Below the pieces are notes generated by a model. It saw nothing but the letters and a program-made list of their open reading frames with translations. It searched no databases and was not told the origin of the DNA. The position numbers and the translations under genes are program-made. 64,000 nucleotides of DNA from Dysgonomonas sp. BGC7 (GTDB taxonomy: Bacteria > Bacteroidota > Bacteroidia > Bacteroidales > Dysgonomonadaceae): contig NZ_CVRP01000004.1 of the NCBI RefSeq assembly GCF_001261735.1, forward strand, positions 48,407 through 112,406, given 5' to 3'. The stretch's first letter is position 1. Each line of letters begins with the position of its first letter. This document shows, piece by piece, positions 9,850 through 18,801 of this stretch.

Positions 9850-11409
9850 TTAGAACTGAAAATATATAAATGGCTGAGGGCCACTAGATGCAGTTGCAAA
9901 TATCAGCCAAAACACAAGACCTGCCAATAACGCCTTTATAAACAATGGCGTGCTATTAAATCCTGATTTAATCTTATTCACAAAGTTTTCGGGTAAGAAA
10001 TGCATTACATATCCTATTACTATCAGGATGAATACATTCTTATAGCCCTCAAGTATAGTCAACCACTCGTCCGGGGCAAAAGTAAGATTACCAATATTGG
10101 CAATCACTTCTCCTGCCTGCTCGAAAGTGTTCGCTCTGAAGAATATCCAACAAAATGCAACAAAGTGGAAAGTAAGCAGAATACAGATAATACGAGTAAA
10201 ACGATTATCTGGTACTTTAATATATTGCTTAAAGAATCTTTCTACAGCCAATACTGCTCCATGTAAACCACCCCACATAACAAATTTCCATGATGCTCCA
10301 TGCCAAAGCCCTCCAATAAGCATTGTAAGGAATAGGTTGACATAAGTTCTTACCTTACCCTTTCGGTTGCCACCTAGCGAAATATATAGGTAATCCCGCA
10401 GCCACGAGGATAAAGAGATATGCCAGCGGCGCCAAAATTCTGTTATCGACTGCGATTTATACGGAGTAAGGAAGTTTGGAGGGATAGTAAATCCCATAAG
10501 AAGAGATAAGCCTATAGCAATATCAGAATAACCTGAAAAATCACAGTATATCTGTAAGGTATATCCATACACAGCCATCAAATTCTCAAATGCGGTATAG
10601 CTCATTGGTGCATCAAATACCCTATCTACAAAATTGGTAGATATATAGTCCGATATAACGGCTTTCTTTATCAATCCTATAAGGATAAGAAAAAGAGCCA
10701 TACCTGCTTCTTCTTTCGTCAGATGAAGTTTATTTTTCATCTGAGGTAAAAAGTCTTTCGCTCTGATGATAGGCCCTGCAACAAGCTTAGGGAAGAATGT
10801 AATATAGAAACAGAAATCGAGAAGCGAATCGGCAGGCTTCATCTGTTTACGATAGAGGTCTACTCCATAGCTTATAGCTTCAAAGACGAAAAAAGATATA
10901 CCAATAGGTAGAATTATATTGTGTAATGCAAAATCACCATTGAATAAAGCATTCAGATTCTGAATAAAGAAATTGGTGTACTTAAAGTATGCCAGCATCA
11001 GCAAGTTTCCCACAATAATAAATGTAAGGTAAAGTTTGCGGACAGATTGTTTTTCTGACTTGTATAATCTTACGGCCAGCAAGTGTGTGACGACAGCACA
11101 GACTACCAGTAATATGAAATAGTTGAGAGTAAAATGAAAACCAAATAAATTGATATCCATTGTATCTCCTCCTGCTAGATAATAAAAATATAAGGAGAAA
11201 GCAATAAGATAAACTTTCCTGAAATGATCATGATTGCGACTTAAGACATAGACAGTATAGAAAATTAAGAAAAAGCCCAGAAAAAATGCACTATTAAACA
11301 GCAAACGATGTTCAGGGTTAAAAATAAACAAAGAAGATGTCTCGTTTATTACTTTATCTATATAATCAGGCAAATAAAAATTGCTGATTTCATCAATCAA
11401 TGTTTTCAA
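9850..11409 (-). CDS. MBOAT family membrane O-acyltransferase (AlgI/DltB/PatA-like)
   Basis: 519 residues with about ten or more hydrophobic segments. The MBOAT core motifs are present: WRRWHISLSSWLRDY and GGLWHGASW with the likely catalytic His370. Proteins of this kind move acyl groups across the inner membrane to a periplasmic acceptor, with SGNH partner proteins completing the transfer. The gene begins with TTG in a 4-nt TTGA overlap with the stop of the upstream SGNH gene, which suggests translational coupling; no nearby ATG exists. With the two preceding SGNH genes it forms an O-acylation operon. The acceptor (exopolysaccharide or peptidoglycan) is not determined, but the LysM domain next door favours the cell wall. 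Confidence 0.93.
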   Translation of the reverse strand: MKTLIDEISNFYLPDYIDKVINETSSLFIFNPEHRLLFNSAFFLGFFLIFYTVYVLSRNHDHFRKVYLIAFSLYFYYLAGGDTMDINLFGFHFTLNYFILLVVCAVVTHLLAVRLYKSEKQSVRKLYLTFIIVGNLLMLAYFKYTNFFIQNLNALFNGDFALHNIILPIGISFFVFEAISYGVDLYRKQMKPADSLLDFCFYITFFPKLVAGPIIRAKDFLPQMKNKLHLTKEEAGMALFLILIGLIKKAVISDYISTNFVDRVFDAPMSYTAFENLMAVYGYTLQIYCDFSGYSDIAIGLSLLMGFTIPPNFLTPYKSQSITEFWRRWHISLSSWLRDYLYISLGGNRKGKVRTYVNLFLTMLIGGLWHGASWKFVMWGGLHGAVLAVERFFKQYIKVPDNRFTRIICILLTFHFVAFCWIFFRANTFEQAGEVIANIGNLTFAPDEWLTILEGYKNVFILIVIGYVMHFLPENFVNKIKSGFNSTPLFIKALLAGLVFWLIFATASSGPQPFIYFQF

Positions 11410-12830
11410 TTTATTTTAAATTTCTTAAAGTTATTATATGCGTCGATAAAATCGGATGCGAACAATTGCCCCTGAGCTACATATCCTCCGGCCGTATAGT
11501 GCACCTTATCACGTGCAATCATACGCGAATATTCTCCTTTAGGCCCTATACCCGAAGCACCCCCCATACGGGTATACAAATCCCACACAGGCAGATTGGC
11601 CAAACCCATCAGAGCAACGCTATAGTCTGACACATAAGTATTTGTGCGACGACGACGAAACATAGATGGCGGCGGAGTCATAACCAACACTATGGCATTA
11701 GGATTTAACTGCTTTATTTTGTTCACAAGCTCTCTCAATTGATATATATAGTCTGTATCCGATATCTTCCCAAAAGATTCATTTGTACCGAAGGATAGAA
11801 TGATAAGATCGGGTTGCAATATAGGTAACTGCTGAAAGAACAAGGGATATTTACTATAATCGGTCAACTTAGCGCCATTCACGCCAATGGAATGATATAT
11901 AATTCCAGGTTTGTCATTTTCGAGAACGAAACCATTAAGGTTATACATAGCCTGCTTCTGAGCAGGTAGTATAGTAATTCTACTCATAGCAGTATCGCTT
12001 GTATATGACGAATAATAAGGCTTCGATACCAAATCAACGTAATTTAAACTATCCTTTTGGATGTTTGTTTTTTCTGTTTTCTTAGGTTGTACCCCCCCAC
12101 CCTTTACGGGTATTTTAAGACGCTGAGCCGGACGTATCATATTCGATTTCAAACCATTTGTCTTCTTTAACTGAGTAACTGTAACTCCATACTTACGCCC
12201 AATTACAGAGAGGCTTTCTCCACTTTTCACTTTATGATATTTATATCCTGTGGCAATACCGCCACTTACTGTTGCTGCTGCAACCAAAGGCTCTGCTGTT
12301 GTTGAAATTATATATTGAGGCTCTTTAGTCGGATAAATGATTTTTATTTTATTAAAATCGCAGCCTTCTATTGTAGACAACTGTAATACAAAATCTTCAT
12401 CAGAAGTGTATAAAGCTATACCACTAAGCCCTACACCTACATCTGCTACCGGAAAAACATTCAAAAGGCTTTGCCAAGGTGCATTACTTACATATTTCAC
12501 ATAACGGGGCCCATTTGTCTTAACCAGACTATAGGGAAAAGTAAAACCGACACCCCCGTTTCCGAATTTTCCTTGTAGAGCCACACGAATAGCATCTGTA
12601 AAAAAATCGGCCTGAATATGTGAGTCTCCGATATGCACTATATTGATTTTACCTTTATGGTTTTTCTCTAGATTTTGTAATTTTTGGAAAAGTGGATTTA
12701 ATAATGCCTGATTAGAAAAAATATCTTTATTGCCATCTGCTTTCTCTTTTATTTCTTTACCATAGACATATCCGACTGACATAAAAAGAAATAGCAAACT
12801 ACAAATTATTGTATTTTTCAAAATCATCAT
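11406..12830 (-). CDS. SGNH/GDSL hydrolase with inserted LysM domain
   Basis: 474 residues with an N-terminal signal peptide. SGNH block I is HIGDSHIQADF with Ser70; block III is FGTNES at mid-protein; block V is RDKVHYTAGG with Asp441 and His444. Between blocks I and III lies a LysM module, about residues 195-242 (KVKSGESLSVIGRKYGV, then LKIPVKG), inside the SGNH fold rather than at an end. LysM binds N-acetylglucosamine-containing chains such as peptidoglycan. It is the middle gene of the O-acylation operon and probably transfers or removes acyl groups in the periplasm. The start carries tandem ATGs. Confidence 0.9.
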   Translation of the reverse strand: MMILKNTIICSLLFLFMSVGYVYGKEIKEKADGNKDIFSNQALLNPLFQKLQNLEKNHKGKINIVHIGDSHIQADFFTDAIRVALQGKFGNGGVGFTFPYSLVKTNGPRYVKYVSNAPWQSLLNVFPVADVGVGLSGIALYTSDEDFVLQLSTIEGCDFNKIKIIYPTKEPQYIISTTAEPLVAAATVSGGIATGYKYHKVKSGESLSVIGRKYGVTVTQLKKTNGLKSNMIRPAQRLKIPVKGGGVQPKKTEKTNIQKDSLNYVDLVSKPYYSSYTSDTAMSRITILPAQKQAMYNLNGFVLENDKPGIIYHSIGVNGAKLTDYSKYPLFFQQLPILQPDLIILSFGTNESFGKISDTDYIYQLRELVNKIKQLNPNAIVLVMTPPPSMFRRRRTNTYVSDYSVALMGLANLPVWDLYTRMGGASGIGPKGEYSRMIARDKVHYTAGGYVAQGQLFASDFIDAYNNFKKFKIN

Positions 12831-12849
12831 TTATATTCACTCCTCTATT

Positions 12850-14232
12850 TTATCGGTTAGTTTTATATTTCTTATACCCGTTATCTATTTCACCATATAT
12901 GAGCTTAGCTATCTTCTTAGAGCCAGCTCCATTAAAGTGAGTATAATCCTTACCTGCTAGATGATTGTCCACCCATTTCACCATAGATCCATTACCTCCC
13001 ATAAGGTCATATAAGTTAATATAACCTGAAGATGTTTTTCTGGCATAATTTCGCTGGGCTTTAGCTAATGGGGTAACAGCAGGGTCGGTCTGCATCACTC
13101 CTTCTATTTTAGATGCTTTATCGGCAGTAGAAATTATCAATATATCGGCATTAGGAAAACACTGACGAAGGTTGTTGACAACAGTAGTCATATTTTTCTC
13201 ATACCAGTTGTAGTTAAGAGAACCATATCCAAGAACATTAGCACCATAGTGAAGCACAACCAAATCATAATTCAATACATTATCAAAAGCATTCATCAAC
13301 GCCGGACTTAAGATAGAAAGAGGAAGCCCTGAATTTCCCCGGGTAGAAAAATTATCTACGTGGACACCTCTACCATCATCGAAATTAAGTCCATAGATAG
13401 GTATAGAATCTGCTCTATGAAAATCGACTTGTAGCGATTTAGCATTATGTGGAGTCAGTTTTAATGTATTTAATAGTTTGTTGGGTTCTAAAGGCTTACT
13501 GTGAACAGAATCTTTATCTGCTTTTATGGTTACATAACCTTTTTCGTTTCGGGAACTACCATAGAATAATGTAGGATTGTTCAATGCAGTGGAATGCAAC
13601 TGTGACTGAGCCTTATATCTCACCCAATATGTTTGAGAAGGATCTTTGGCAAAAAACACCTGTCCATCTATACCAAATGGGCGGCTAGGCTTTTTCACTT
13701 TTAGGAATGACTGAGAATACCAGTTTTTCGAGAATTGATGGGAAATAGATCCGCGGGCCCCAGCAGACAGAGATGACACAGCTACAAAACCAACTCCTTC
13801 GCCACCATAATCGGATTGAAATTCGCTACGAACATCCTGAACAATATAATCTCCATCATTCATCGAATCGCCAAAATAAGCGACTCTCACTGTTCCTGAT
13901 TGAGTTTGTTCCAAATTGTGAAGCTTTGCATAAAATCGTTTTAGGTTTTGATAACCATCACTCTTCAGAGCCGGATCAAAATTTGCATCTACCTCCTCCA
14001 TTTGTCCCGCTTCTCCTTGTATACTATCCGTATTCTGTGCTTCAACAACCATCGCTGTAGTATCGCTCTGTGCGGCAATGGCCAGACTATCCATTACAAT
14101 ATTATTAGTAACCGTGACTTTCTCAGGGAAAAGGCGGGGTGGTAATATATTCTTAAATAAAAGAAAGGTGGCAATGGCCAATATGAGAAAAAGTATTATT
14201 TTCCCAAAATAGGAGTTGCTAGATGTGTTCAC
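12850..14232 (-). CDS. SGNH/GDSL-type protein, membrane anchored
   Basis: 460 residues if the GTG at 14232 is used; a TTG at 14241 gives three more residues, and no ATG is available. One membrane segment lies near the N-terminus, followed by a linker and an SGNH domain with YFGDSMNDG (Ser about 123-126 depending on start), LHYGAN and DYTHFNGAG (catalytic Asp and His near the end). It resembles the AlgX/AlgJ/PatB-type partners of MBOAT acyltransferases. First gene of the three-gene O-acylation operon; the next gene starts 19 nt later. A palindromic element and a TAGCTTTG -7-like box lie upstream. Confidence 0.88.
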   Translation of the reverse strand: MNTSSNSYFGKIILFLILAIATFLLFKNILPPRLFPEKVTVTNNIVMDSLAIAAQSDTTAMVVEAQNTDSIQGEAGQMEEVDANFDPALKSDGYQNLKRFYAKLHNLEQTQSGTVRVAYFGDSMNDGDYIVQDVRSEFQSDYGGEGVGFVAVSSLSAGARGSISHQFSKNWYSQSFLKVKKPSRPFGIDGQVFFAKDPSQTYWVRYKAQSQLHSTALNNPTLFYGSSRNEKGYVTIKADKDSVHSKPLEPNKLLNTLKLTPHNAKSLQVDFHRADSIPIYGLNFDDGRGVHVDNFSTRGNSGLPLSILSPALMNAFDNVLNYDLVVLHYGANVLGYGSLNYNWYEKNMTTVVNNLRQCFPNADILIISTADKASKIEGVMQTDPAVTPLAKAQRNYARKTSSGYINLYDLMGGNGSMVKWVDNHLAGKDYTHFNGAGSKKIAKLIYGEIDNGYKKYKTNR

Positions 14233-14352
14233 GACCAACAATTTATCTAATGTTTAACTATTTGTAAAACGTTCCCTATTAGGGTTCTGTACTATTTACC
14301 GATACATTATTCAGCATCAGAATGTATATCATTCTGTCCGAAAAACATCGAC

Positions 14353-14386
14353 AAATAGGCCTGTGACCTTAAAGTTTGCAAAGCTA
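14353..14386 (-). promoter_or_regulatory. Possible promoter and operator of the O-acylation operon
   Basis: On the minus strand TAGCTTTG (14379-14386) fits the -7 box, although no matching -33 box is seen at the right distance. Immediately downstream, 14353-14373 holds an imperfect palindrome (plus strand AGGCC-TGT-GACCT). A 20-of-21 identical copy occurs at 33050-33070. A position at the transcription start would suit a repressor site. Inference only. Confidence 0.35.
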
Positions 14387-14425
14387 GTTACTTTTATCCA
14401 AAATATTTATTGTGTAGAGGATATT

Positions 14426-14908
14426 TTATTGATATTTTGCTTTTGCTGTAATATGGTCTATACCAATACAAAAAACAGATGTTCTATTCCAAGATTTAGC
14501 CATATATTTTTCACCAATATCTTCATATCCCTGCGAATATTTTTTGACTAACAAGCGGAGAGCCTTACGCTTTTCGTCATCGGATAAGTTGAGATCTACG
14601 CGCCCGAATGCTATAACACTTTCGTACAATGTGGTAAACTGATCTGCGATCGGTTTGGTTACTCCTACTACACAAAATGAAACCTTATCATTGTTCTTCA
14701 TCACATCCAGCTTCTCTCCTTCAGGAGCACAGTGAAAGTAAAGATTCTGAGAATCGGAATCGTATGCATAGCTGATAGGAAGACCATATGCATAACCATT
14801 ATCGGACATACCAAGACTAAGAAAACCAAATTCTGAGGTCTTTAATAATTCCTGTATACGATTCTCATCTTCGAGTATCCTATTTTGCCTTCTTACTTCT
14901 CTAAACAT
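14426..14908 (-). CDS. Pyridoxamine 5'-phosphate oxidase-like flavin-fold protein (NimA-like)
   Basis: 160 residues matching the split-barrel FMN-binding family that includes 5-nitroimidazole-resistance (Nim) proteins. Features are the N-terminal MFREVRRQNR, LKTSEFGFLSLG, the PISYAYD strand, LYFHCAPEGEKLD and the W near the C-terminus. It may bind flavin or haem and act as a small reductase; resistance function cannot be inferred from this alone. It lies 12 nt after the barrel-like gene and probably shares the parC transcript. Confidence 0.85.
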   Translation of the reverse strand: MFREVRRQNRILEDENRIQELLKTSEFGFLSLGMSDNGYAYGLPISYAYDSDSQNLYFHCAPEGEKLDVMKNNDKVSFCVVGVTKPIADQFTTLYESVIAFGRVDLNLSDDEKRKALRLLVKKYSQGYEDIGEKYMAKSWNRTSVFCIGIDHITAKAKYQ

Positions 14909-14920
14909 AGTATTCGTTTT

Positions 14921-15841
14921 TTAATATCCGTTCCAATAATCGTTACGAGCTTTTACCTTTGGCACTTTCACCCCTTCGATAGGAAATCCTATGACAAATC
15001 CGTTAGTGTAATGGTGTGTCTGAATATCGTGTACCTTTGTCTGATACCACGAACCCAGATAACCGACTCTGATCGTATATTTATGTATAGGTATATCTAC
15101 TGTAATATAGTTACGCAAAGCACGCTGATTGTGTAAAGAAGCAAAATTGACAACATCGACAGAATTACCCAACGATATTTCATAATAAGATTGTCCGAAA
15201 CGTGGAGAAAACAGCATACCCATAAAAGGTGTATCTATCTGCCAGCGAACAGCAAACCATTTCAACTTATAAGATGCAGTAACCGAAAGATTAAGATTAG
15301 TGTAAGCCCTTGCTGTAGCGGGGTTATTACCATTTCGCTCGTTATAAAGAACTCCTCCGTTTATATCCCAGAATCCACCTACACCCAAACGAAAAGCATC
15401 TGTATTATAGAATCGATAATGTCCTCCAATCCTATAGCTGGCCAACAACCAATATTCCGATACATTCTTTGCAGGATTGTCTCCTTTAGCCAAGTCGAGT
15501 TCGAATACTTGTTGCTTATAAAATTTATAGTCGAACCATGTGGTACGGCGCATTTGTTCGTACATCAGACGAACGGACGTTCCTTTATATTCGAGTGGCG
15601 ACAAGTATGTATCGTACATATTTGCAGACCCCAAAAAGGCTGTTATGGTATTGTTGGTAGTAAGAGGTATCCATGTCGGCAAATCGACAACACAAAATTC
15701 CGACTTGGGATATAATATTTCACTTTTCTCTATTACAGAATCAATTCTCACAGAAGAAGGCATCTCCTGTGAAAAAACAGGAAATGATATAGATACTGTT
15801 ATTAGAAACAGAATTTTATTCAGTATCCTCTTTATCTCCAT
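14921..15841 (-). CDS. Predicted outer-membrane beta-barrel-like protein (DUF3316-like)
   Basis: 306 residues with a signal peptide ending near PVFSQ. The rest is rich in alternating aromatic/polar strands (for example WLLASYRIGGHYRF, TVDIPIHKYTIRVGYLGSWYQ), as expected for an outer-membrane barrel. The overall form resembles the Bacteroidetes DUF3316 family, but I give that name from memory. Its first 26 nt overlap the end of the topoisomerase gene in another frame, so translation is probably coupled. Function unknown. Confidence 0.7.
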   Translation of the reverse strand: MEIKRILNKILFLITVSISFPVFSQEMPSSVRIDSVIEKSEILYPKSEFCVVDLPTWIPLTTNNTITAFLGSANMYDTYLSPLEYKGTSVRLMYEQMRRTTWFDYKFYKQQVFELDLAKGDNPAKNVSEYWLLASYRIGGHYRFYNTDAFRLGVGGFWDINGGVLYNERNGNNPATARAYTNLNLSVTASYKLKWFAVRWQIDTPFMGMLFSPRFGQSYYEISLGNSVDVVNFASLHNQRALRNYITVDIPIHKYTIRVGYLGSWYQTKVHDIQTHHYTNGFVIGFPIEGVKVPKVKARNDYWNGY

Positions 15842-18536
15842 CCTTAAACAATGATTGTTGTCCCGTTATTTCATCTATAATATCAGATATTGGACGATTA
15901 TCGACATCATCGTCATCGTCATCTATCTGCACCTCAAATTTCTTTTCTTCCTCCGGTTCCGGAAAACGGAGTGGCTCCAGTTCGGTAATTTCACCTATTT
16001 CGAATGTAGATATACGTTTGCCTTTTGCCTTGAAGCTTTTCACTGCTATAAATTCGTCAGCATCTATATCCAGTGCTTCACGATAGCTGTCTCTTCCTCC
16101 AAATGTTACCTGTATGCGAGGATAGAATGTGTCTGTAAGTATTTTCAATTTCGAATCAGAGTTATCACCCAAGAAATTCTGTTTCTTAGCCGATGCCTCA
16201 AACGCAAAACGCTTTATATATACAAATTGTTGGTCTGCATCAAATAGTATAGCTGTCCAGTTCTTGTGTGGATCAAACTTTTCTATACGGATAATACCCG
16301 CTTCGTAGTGGTTGGTAACCTCGAACGAAGAAGTGTAAAATTCACCGTTTTCATGTACTACCAATATCTGATCTTCACTCTGAAATTCGCCTAAAAAAGT
16401 ACCTCTGCCATCATAGTTGAGACGAAGCACATCCTGATCGAACCAAACTTTTCGGCCTCCAAGGGTAGAACCTCCTTTTTGTTTCAATGAGACTTTGTGT
16501 ACCTCAGCTTTGGTCAGAATATTTCCCATCGACTGACGTCCCTTGATAGCGATTTCACTGAAATCTTTTTCAAAAACAAGTATCTTCTGGCGGGGTTTTG
16601 GTTTCAATATCACACGTATTGTTTCGGCTTCACCATTCGGATTGGCACTGAAATATACTATCCTCGAACCGTCCTTGCCTTGAGTTACGTCATATTCCTT
16701 ATCGCGGGTAATGCCCGTTACAGCAAAGCGTTTAATATAGTCCGGTCCATTTTTACCATGACGATATACAACATTGTAAATGGTTCGTTTATCGTTTCTG
16801 CGAAAAACGTTCAGATATAAAACATTCTTACCGACAAACATCTTGTCGCTCACTTTTACGATCTTATATTTACCGTCTTTGTAGAAAATAATAACATCGT
16901 CTATATCGGAACAGTTGCTTACAAACTCGTCTTTTTTCAACGCTGTACCGATAAAACCTTCTTCGCGGTTAATATATAGTTTTTCGTTAGCCTCAACAAC
17001 CTTTGTGGCTTCGATAGTATCAAAGCTCCGTATTTCTGTTTTGCGGGGATAATTCTTACCATATTTCTCTTTCAGCATCACATACCAGGAGATTGTATAA
17101 TCTACAATATTTTCTATGTTATGCTTTATCTCCTCTATTTCCTCTTTGTAACGGGCAATAAGTTCATCCGCCTTATCGGAATTAAATTTGAGGATACGCC
17201 CCATTTTGATTTCCATCAGCTTGAGAATATCTTCACGGGTAACTTCACGTATAAATATCTTTGCAAACTTAGATAATCGCTTATCAATATGCGCAACTGC
17301 CGCATCCATATCTGCCGCATTTTCAAACTCTTTGTCTTTGTATATGCGCTCTTCTATGAATATCTTTTCGAGAGAAGAGAAATGAAGACTTTCTTCTATT
17401 TCTTTCTTTTGTATTTCCAGCTCGAGCTGAAGCAAACGCAGAGTATTGTCAGTAGTATCTCGCAAAATACGGCTTGCATTGAGAAAATACGGTTTATTAT
17501 CTTCTATTACGCAGCAATTTGGAGAAATACTTATCTCGCAATCCGTAAAGGCGTATAGTGCATCTATCGTTTTATCTGATGATACACCGGCAGCCAAATG
17601 CACATGTATCTCTACATTCTGTGCTGTGATATCATCTACCTTACGTATCTTTATTTTCCCTTTATCGTTAGCCTTTAGTATAGATTCAACGACAGAGGAC
17701 GAGGTACGTCCGTATGGTATATCACTTATTACAAGAGTTTTATTATCTAGTTTCGATATTTTAGCCCTTACTTTTACCGAACCGCCACGCTCACCATCAT
17801 TATATTTACTTACATCGATATAACCACCTGTCTGAAAATCGGGGTAAAGAGTAAAGTCGTCTCCTTGCAGATGAGCAACAGAAGCCTCGCATAATTCATT
17901 AAAGTTGTGAGGCAAAATCTTGGAAGACAATCCTACTGCAATACCTTCCGCTCCTTGTGCAAGCAATAGCGGAAATTTTACAGGCAGAGTTATAGGCTCT
18001 TTATTACGTCCGTCATACGATGGTTTCCATTCGGTAGTCTTGGGATTGAACAACACCTCTAAGGCAAACTTCGACAAACGAGCTTCTATATAACGGGGAG
18101 CAGCAGCTCCGTCTCCTGTAAACACATTTCCCCAGTTGCCCTGACAGTCGACAAGTAAATCTTTTTGTCCTAACTGCACCAAGGCATCACCAATAGAAGC
18201 ATCACCATGAGGGTGGAACTGCATAGTATGCCCGATAATATTGGCAACCTTATTGTAACGTCCATCGTCCATGCGTTTCATAGAGTGCATAATACGACGC
18301 TGAACAGGCTTCAATCCATCAGTAATATGAGGTACAGCACGTTCGAGTATCACATAGGAGGCATAATCGAGAAACCAGTTCTGAAACATACCTGACAAAT
18401 GTTGATAATTGTCTGCCGTATCTTTCACAGGTACTTTATAATCAGAATGAGAATCGGTATTACTCAACTCTTCATCTTGTGTTGTTTCATCATTCTCTAA
18501 GTCTTCCGGTTCTTCTACAATATCTTCAGGGAGCAT
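15816..18536 (-). CDS. parC: DNA topoisomerase IV subunit A
   Basis: 906 residues. The breakage-reunion domain is clear: LKPVQRRIMHSM, FHPHGDASIGDALV and AAAPRYIEARLS with the catalytic Tyr149. The long C-terminal region contains the six-bladed propeller expected for GyrA/ParC proteins. An acidic N-terminal extension of about 45 residues and an acidic tail (a run of five aspartates) suit the Bacteroidetes ParC-type paralogue rather than GyrA. With its partner subunit it decatenates chromosomes. The partner is not in this window; gyrB at 56 kb belongs to gyrase. A consensus promoter lies 42 nt upstream of the start. Confidence 0.92.
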   Translation of the reverse strand: MLPEDIVEEPEDLENDETTQDEELSNTDSHSDYKVPVKDTADNYQHLSGMFQNWFLDYASYVILERAVPHITDGLKPVQRRIMHSMKRMDDGRYNKVANIIGHTMQFHPHGDASIGDALVQLGQKDLLVDCQGNWGNVFTGDGAAAPRYIEARLSKFALEVLFNPKTTEWKPSYDGRNKEPITLPVKFPLLLAQGAEGIAVGLSSKILPHNFNELCEASVAHLQGDDFTLYPDFQTGGYIDVSKYNDGERGGSVKVRAKISKLDNKTLVISDIPYGRTSSSVVESILKANDKGKIKIRKVDDITAQNVEIHVHLAAGVSSDKTIDALYAFTDCEISISPNCCVIEDNKPYFLNASRILRDTTDNTLRLLQLELEIQKKEIEESLHFSSLEKIFIEERIYKDKEFENAADMDAAVAHIDKRLSKFAKIFIREVTREDILKLMEIKMGRILKFNSDKADELIARYKEEIEEIKHNIENIVDYTISWYVMLKEKYGKNYPRKTEIRSFDTIEATKVVEANEKLYINREEGFIGTALKKDEFVSNCSDIDDVIIFYKDGKYKIVKVSDKMFVGKNVLYLNVFRRNDKRTIYNVVYRHGKNGPDYIKRFAVTGITRDKEYDVTQGKDGSRIVYFSANPNGEAETIRVILKPKPRQKILVFEKDFSEIAIKGRQSMGNILTKAEVHKVSLKQKGGSTLGGRKVWFDQDVLRLNYDGRGTFLGEFQSEDQILVVHENGEFYTSSFEVTNHYEAGIIRIEKFDPHKNWTAILFDADQQFVYIKRFAFEASAKKQNFLGDNSDSKLKILTDTFYPRIQVTFGGRDSYREALDIDADEFIAVKSFKAKGKRISTFEIGEITELEPLRFPEPEEEKKFEVQIDDDDDDVDNRPISDIIDEITGQQSLFKDGDKEDTE

Positions 18537-18577
18537 GTGTAATCTTTGATTTTAAATAGCTATTTTCTAAACTCGTT

Positions 18578-18608
18578 CAAAGATAATTTTTTTTGATGGT
18601 AATTCAAA
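18578..18608 (-). promoter_or_regulatory. Promoter of the parC transcript
   Basis: Minus-strand TTTG (18605-18608), 19 nt, then TATCTTTG (18578-18585): an exact fit to the Bacteroidetes -33/-7 consensus. Confidence 0.8.
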
Positions 18609-18801
18609 ATGGAAACGAAACGTAAAATTACTATATTTACGCTCTATTACAGCAATTACAGATTATCGTCAGAACAGAATATAAGACAATGAGATAGTGA
18701 GTATTTTATCATCACTATACAGTTTACTTTACTAAAAAAAGGCACGAAAACAACCGAAATCTGAGAAACCTTCAATCTTGATAAATACGATGAGCTAGAC
18801 C

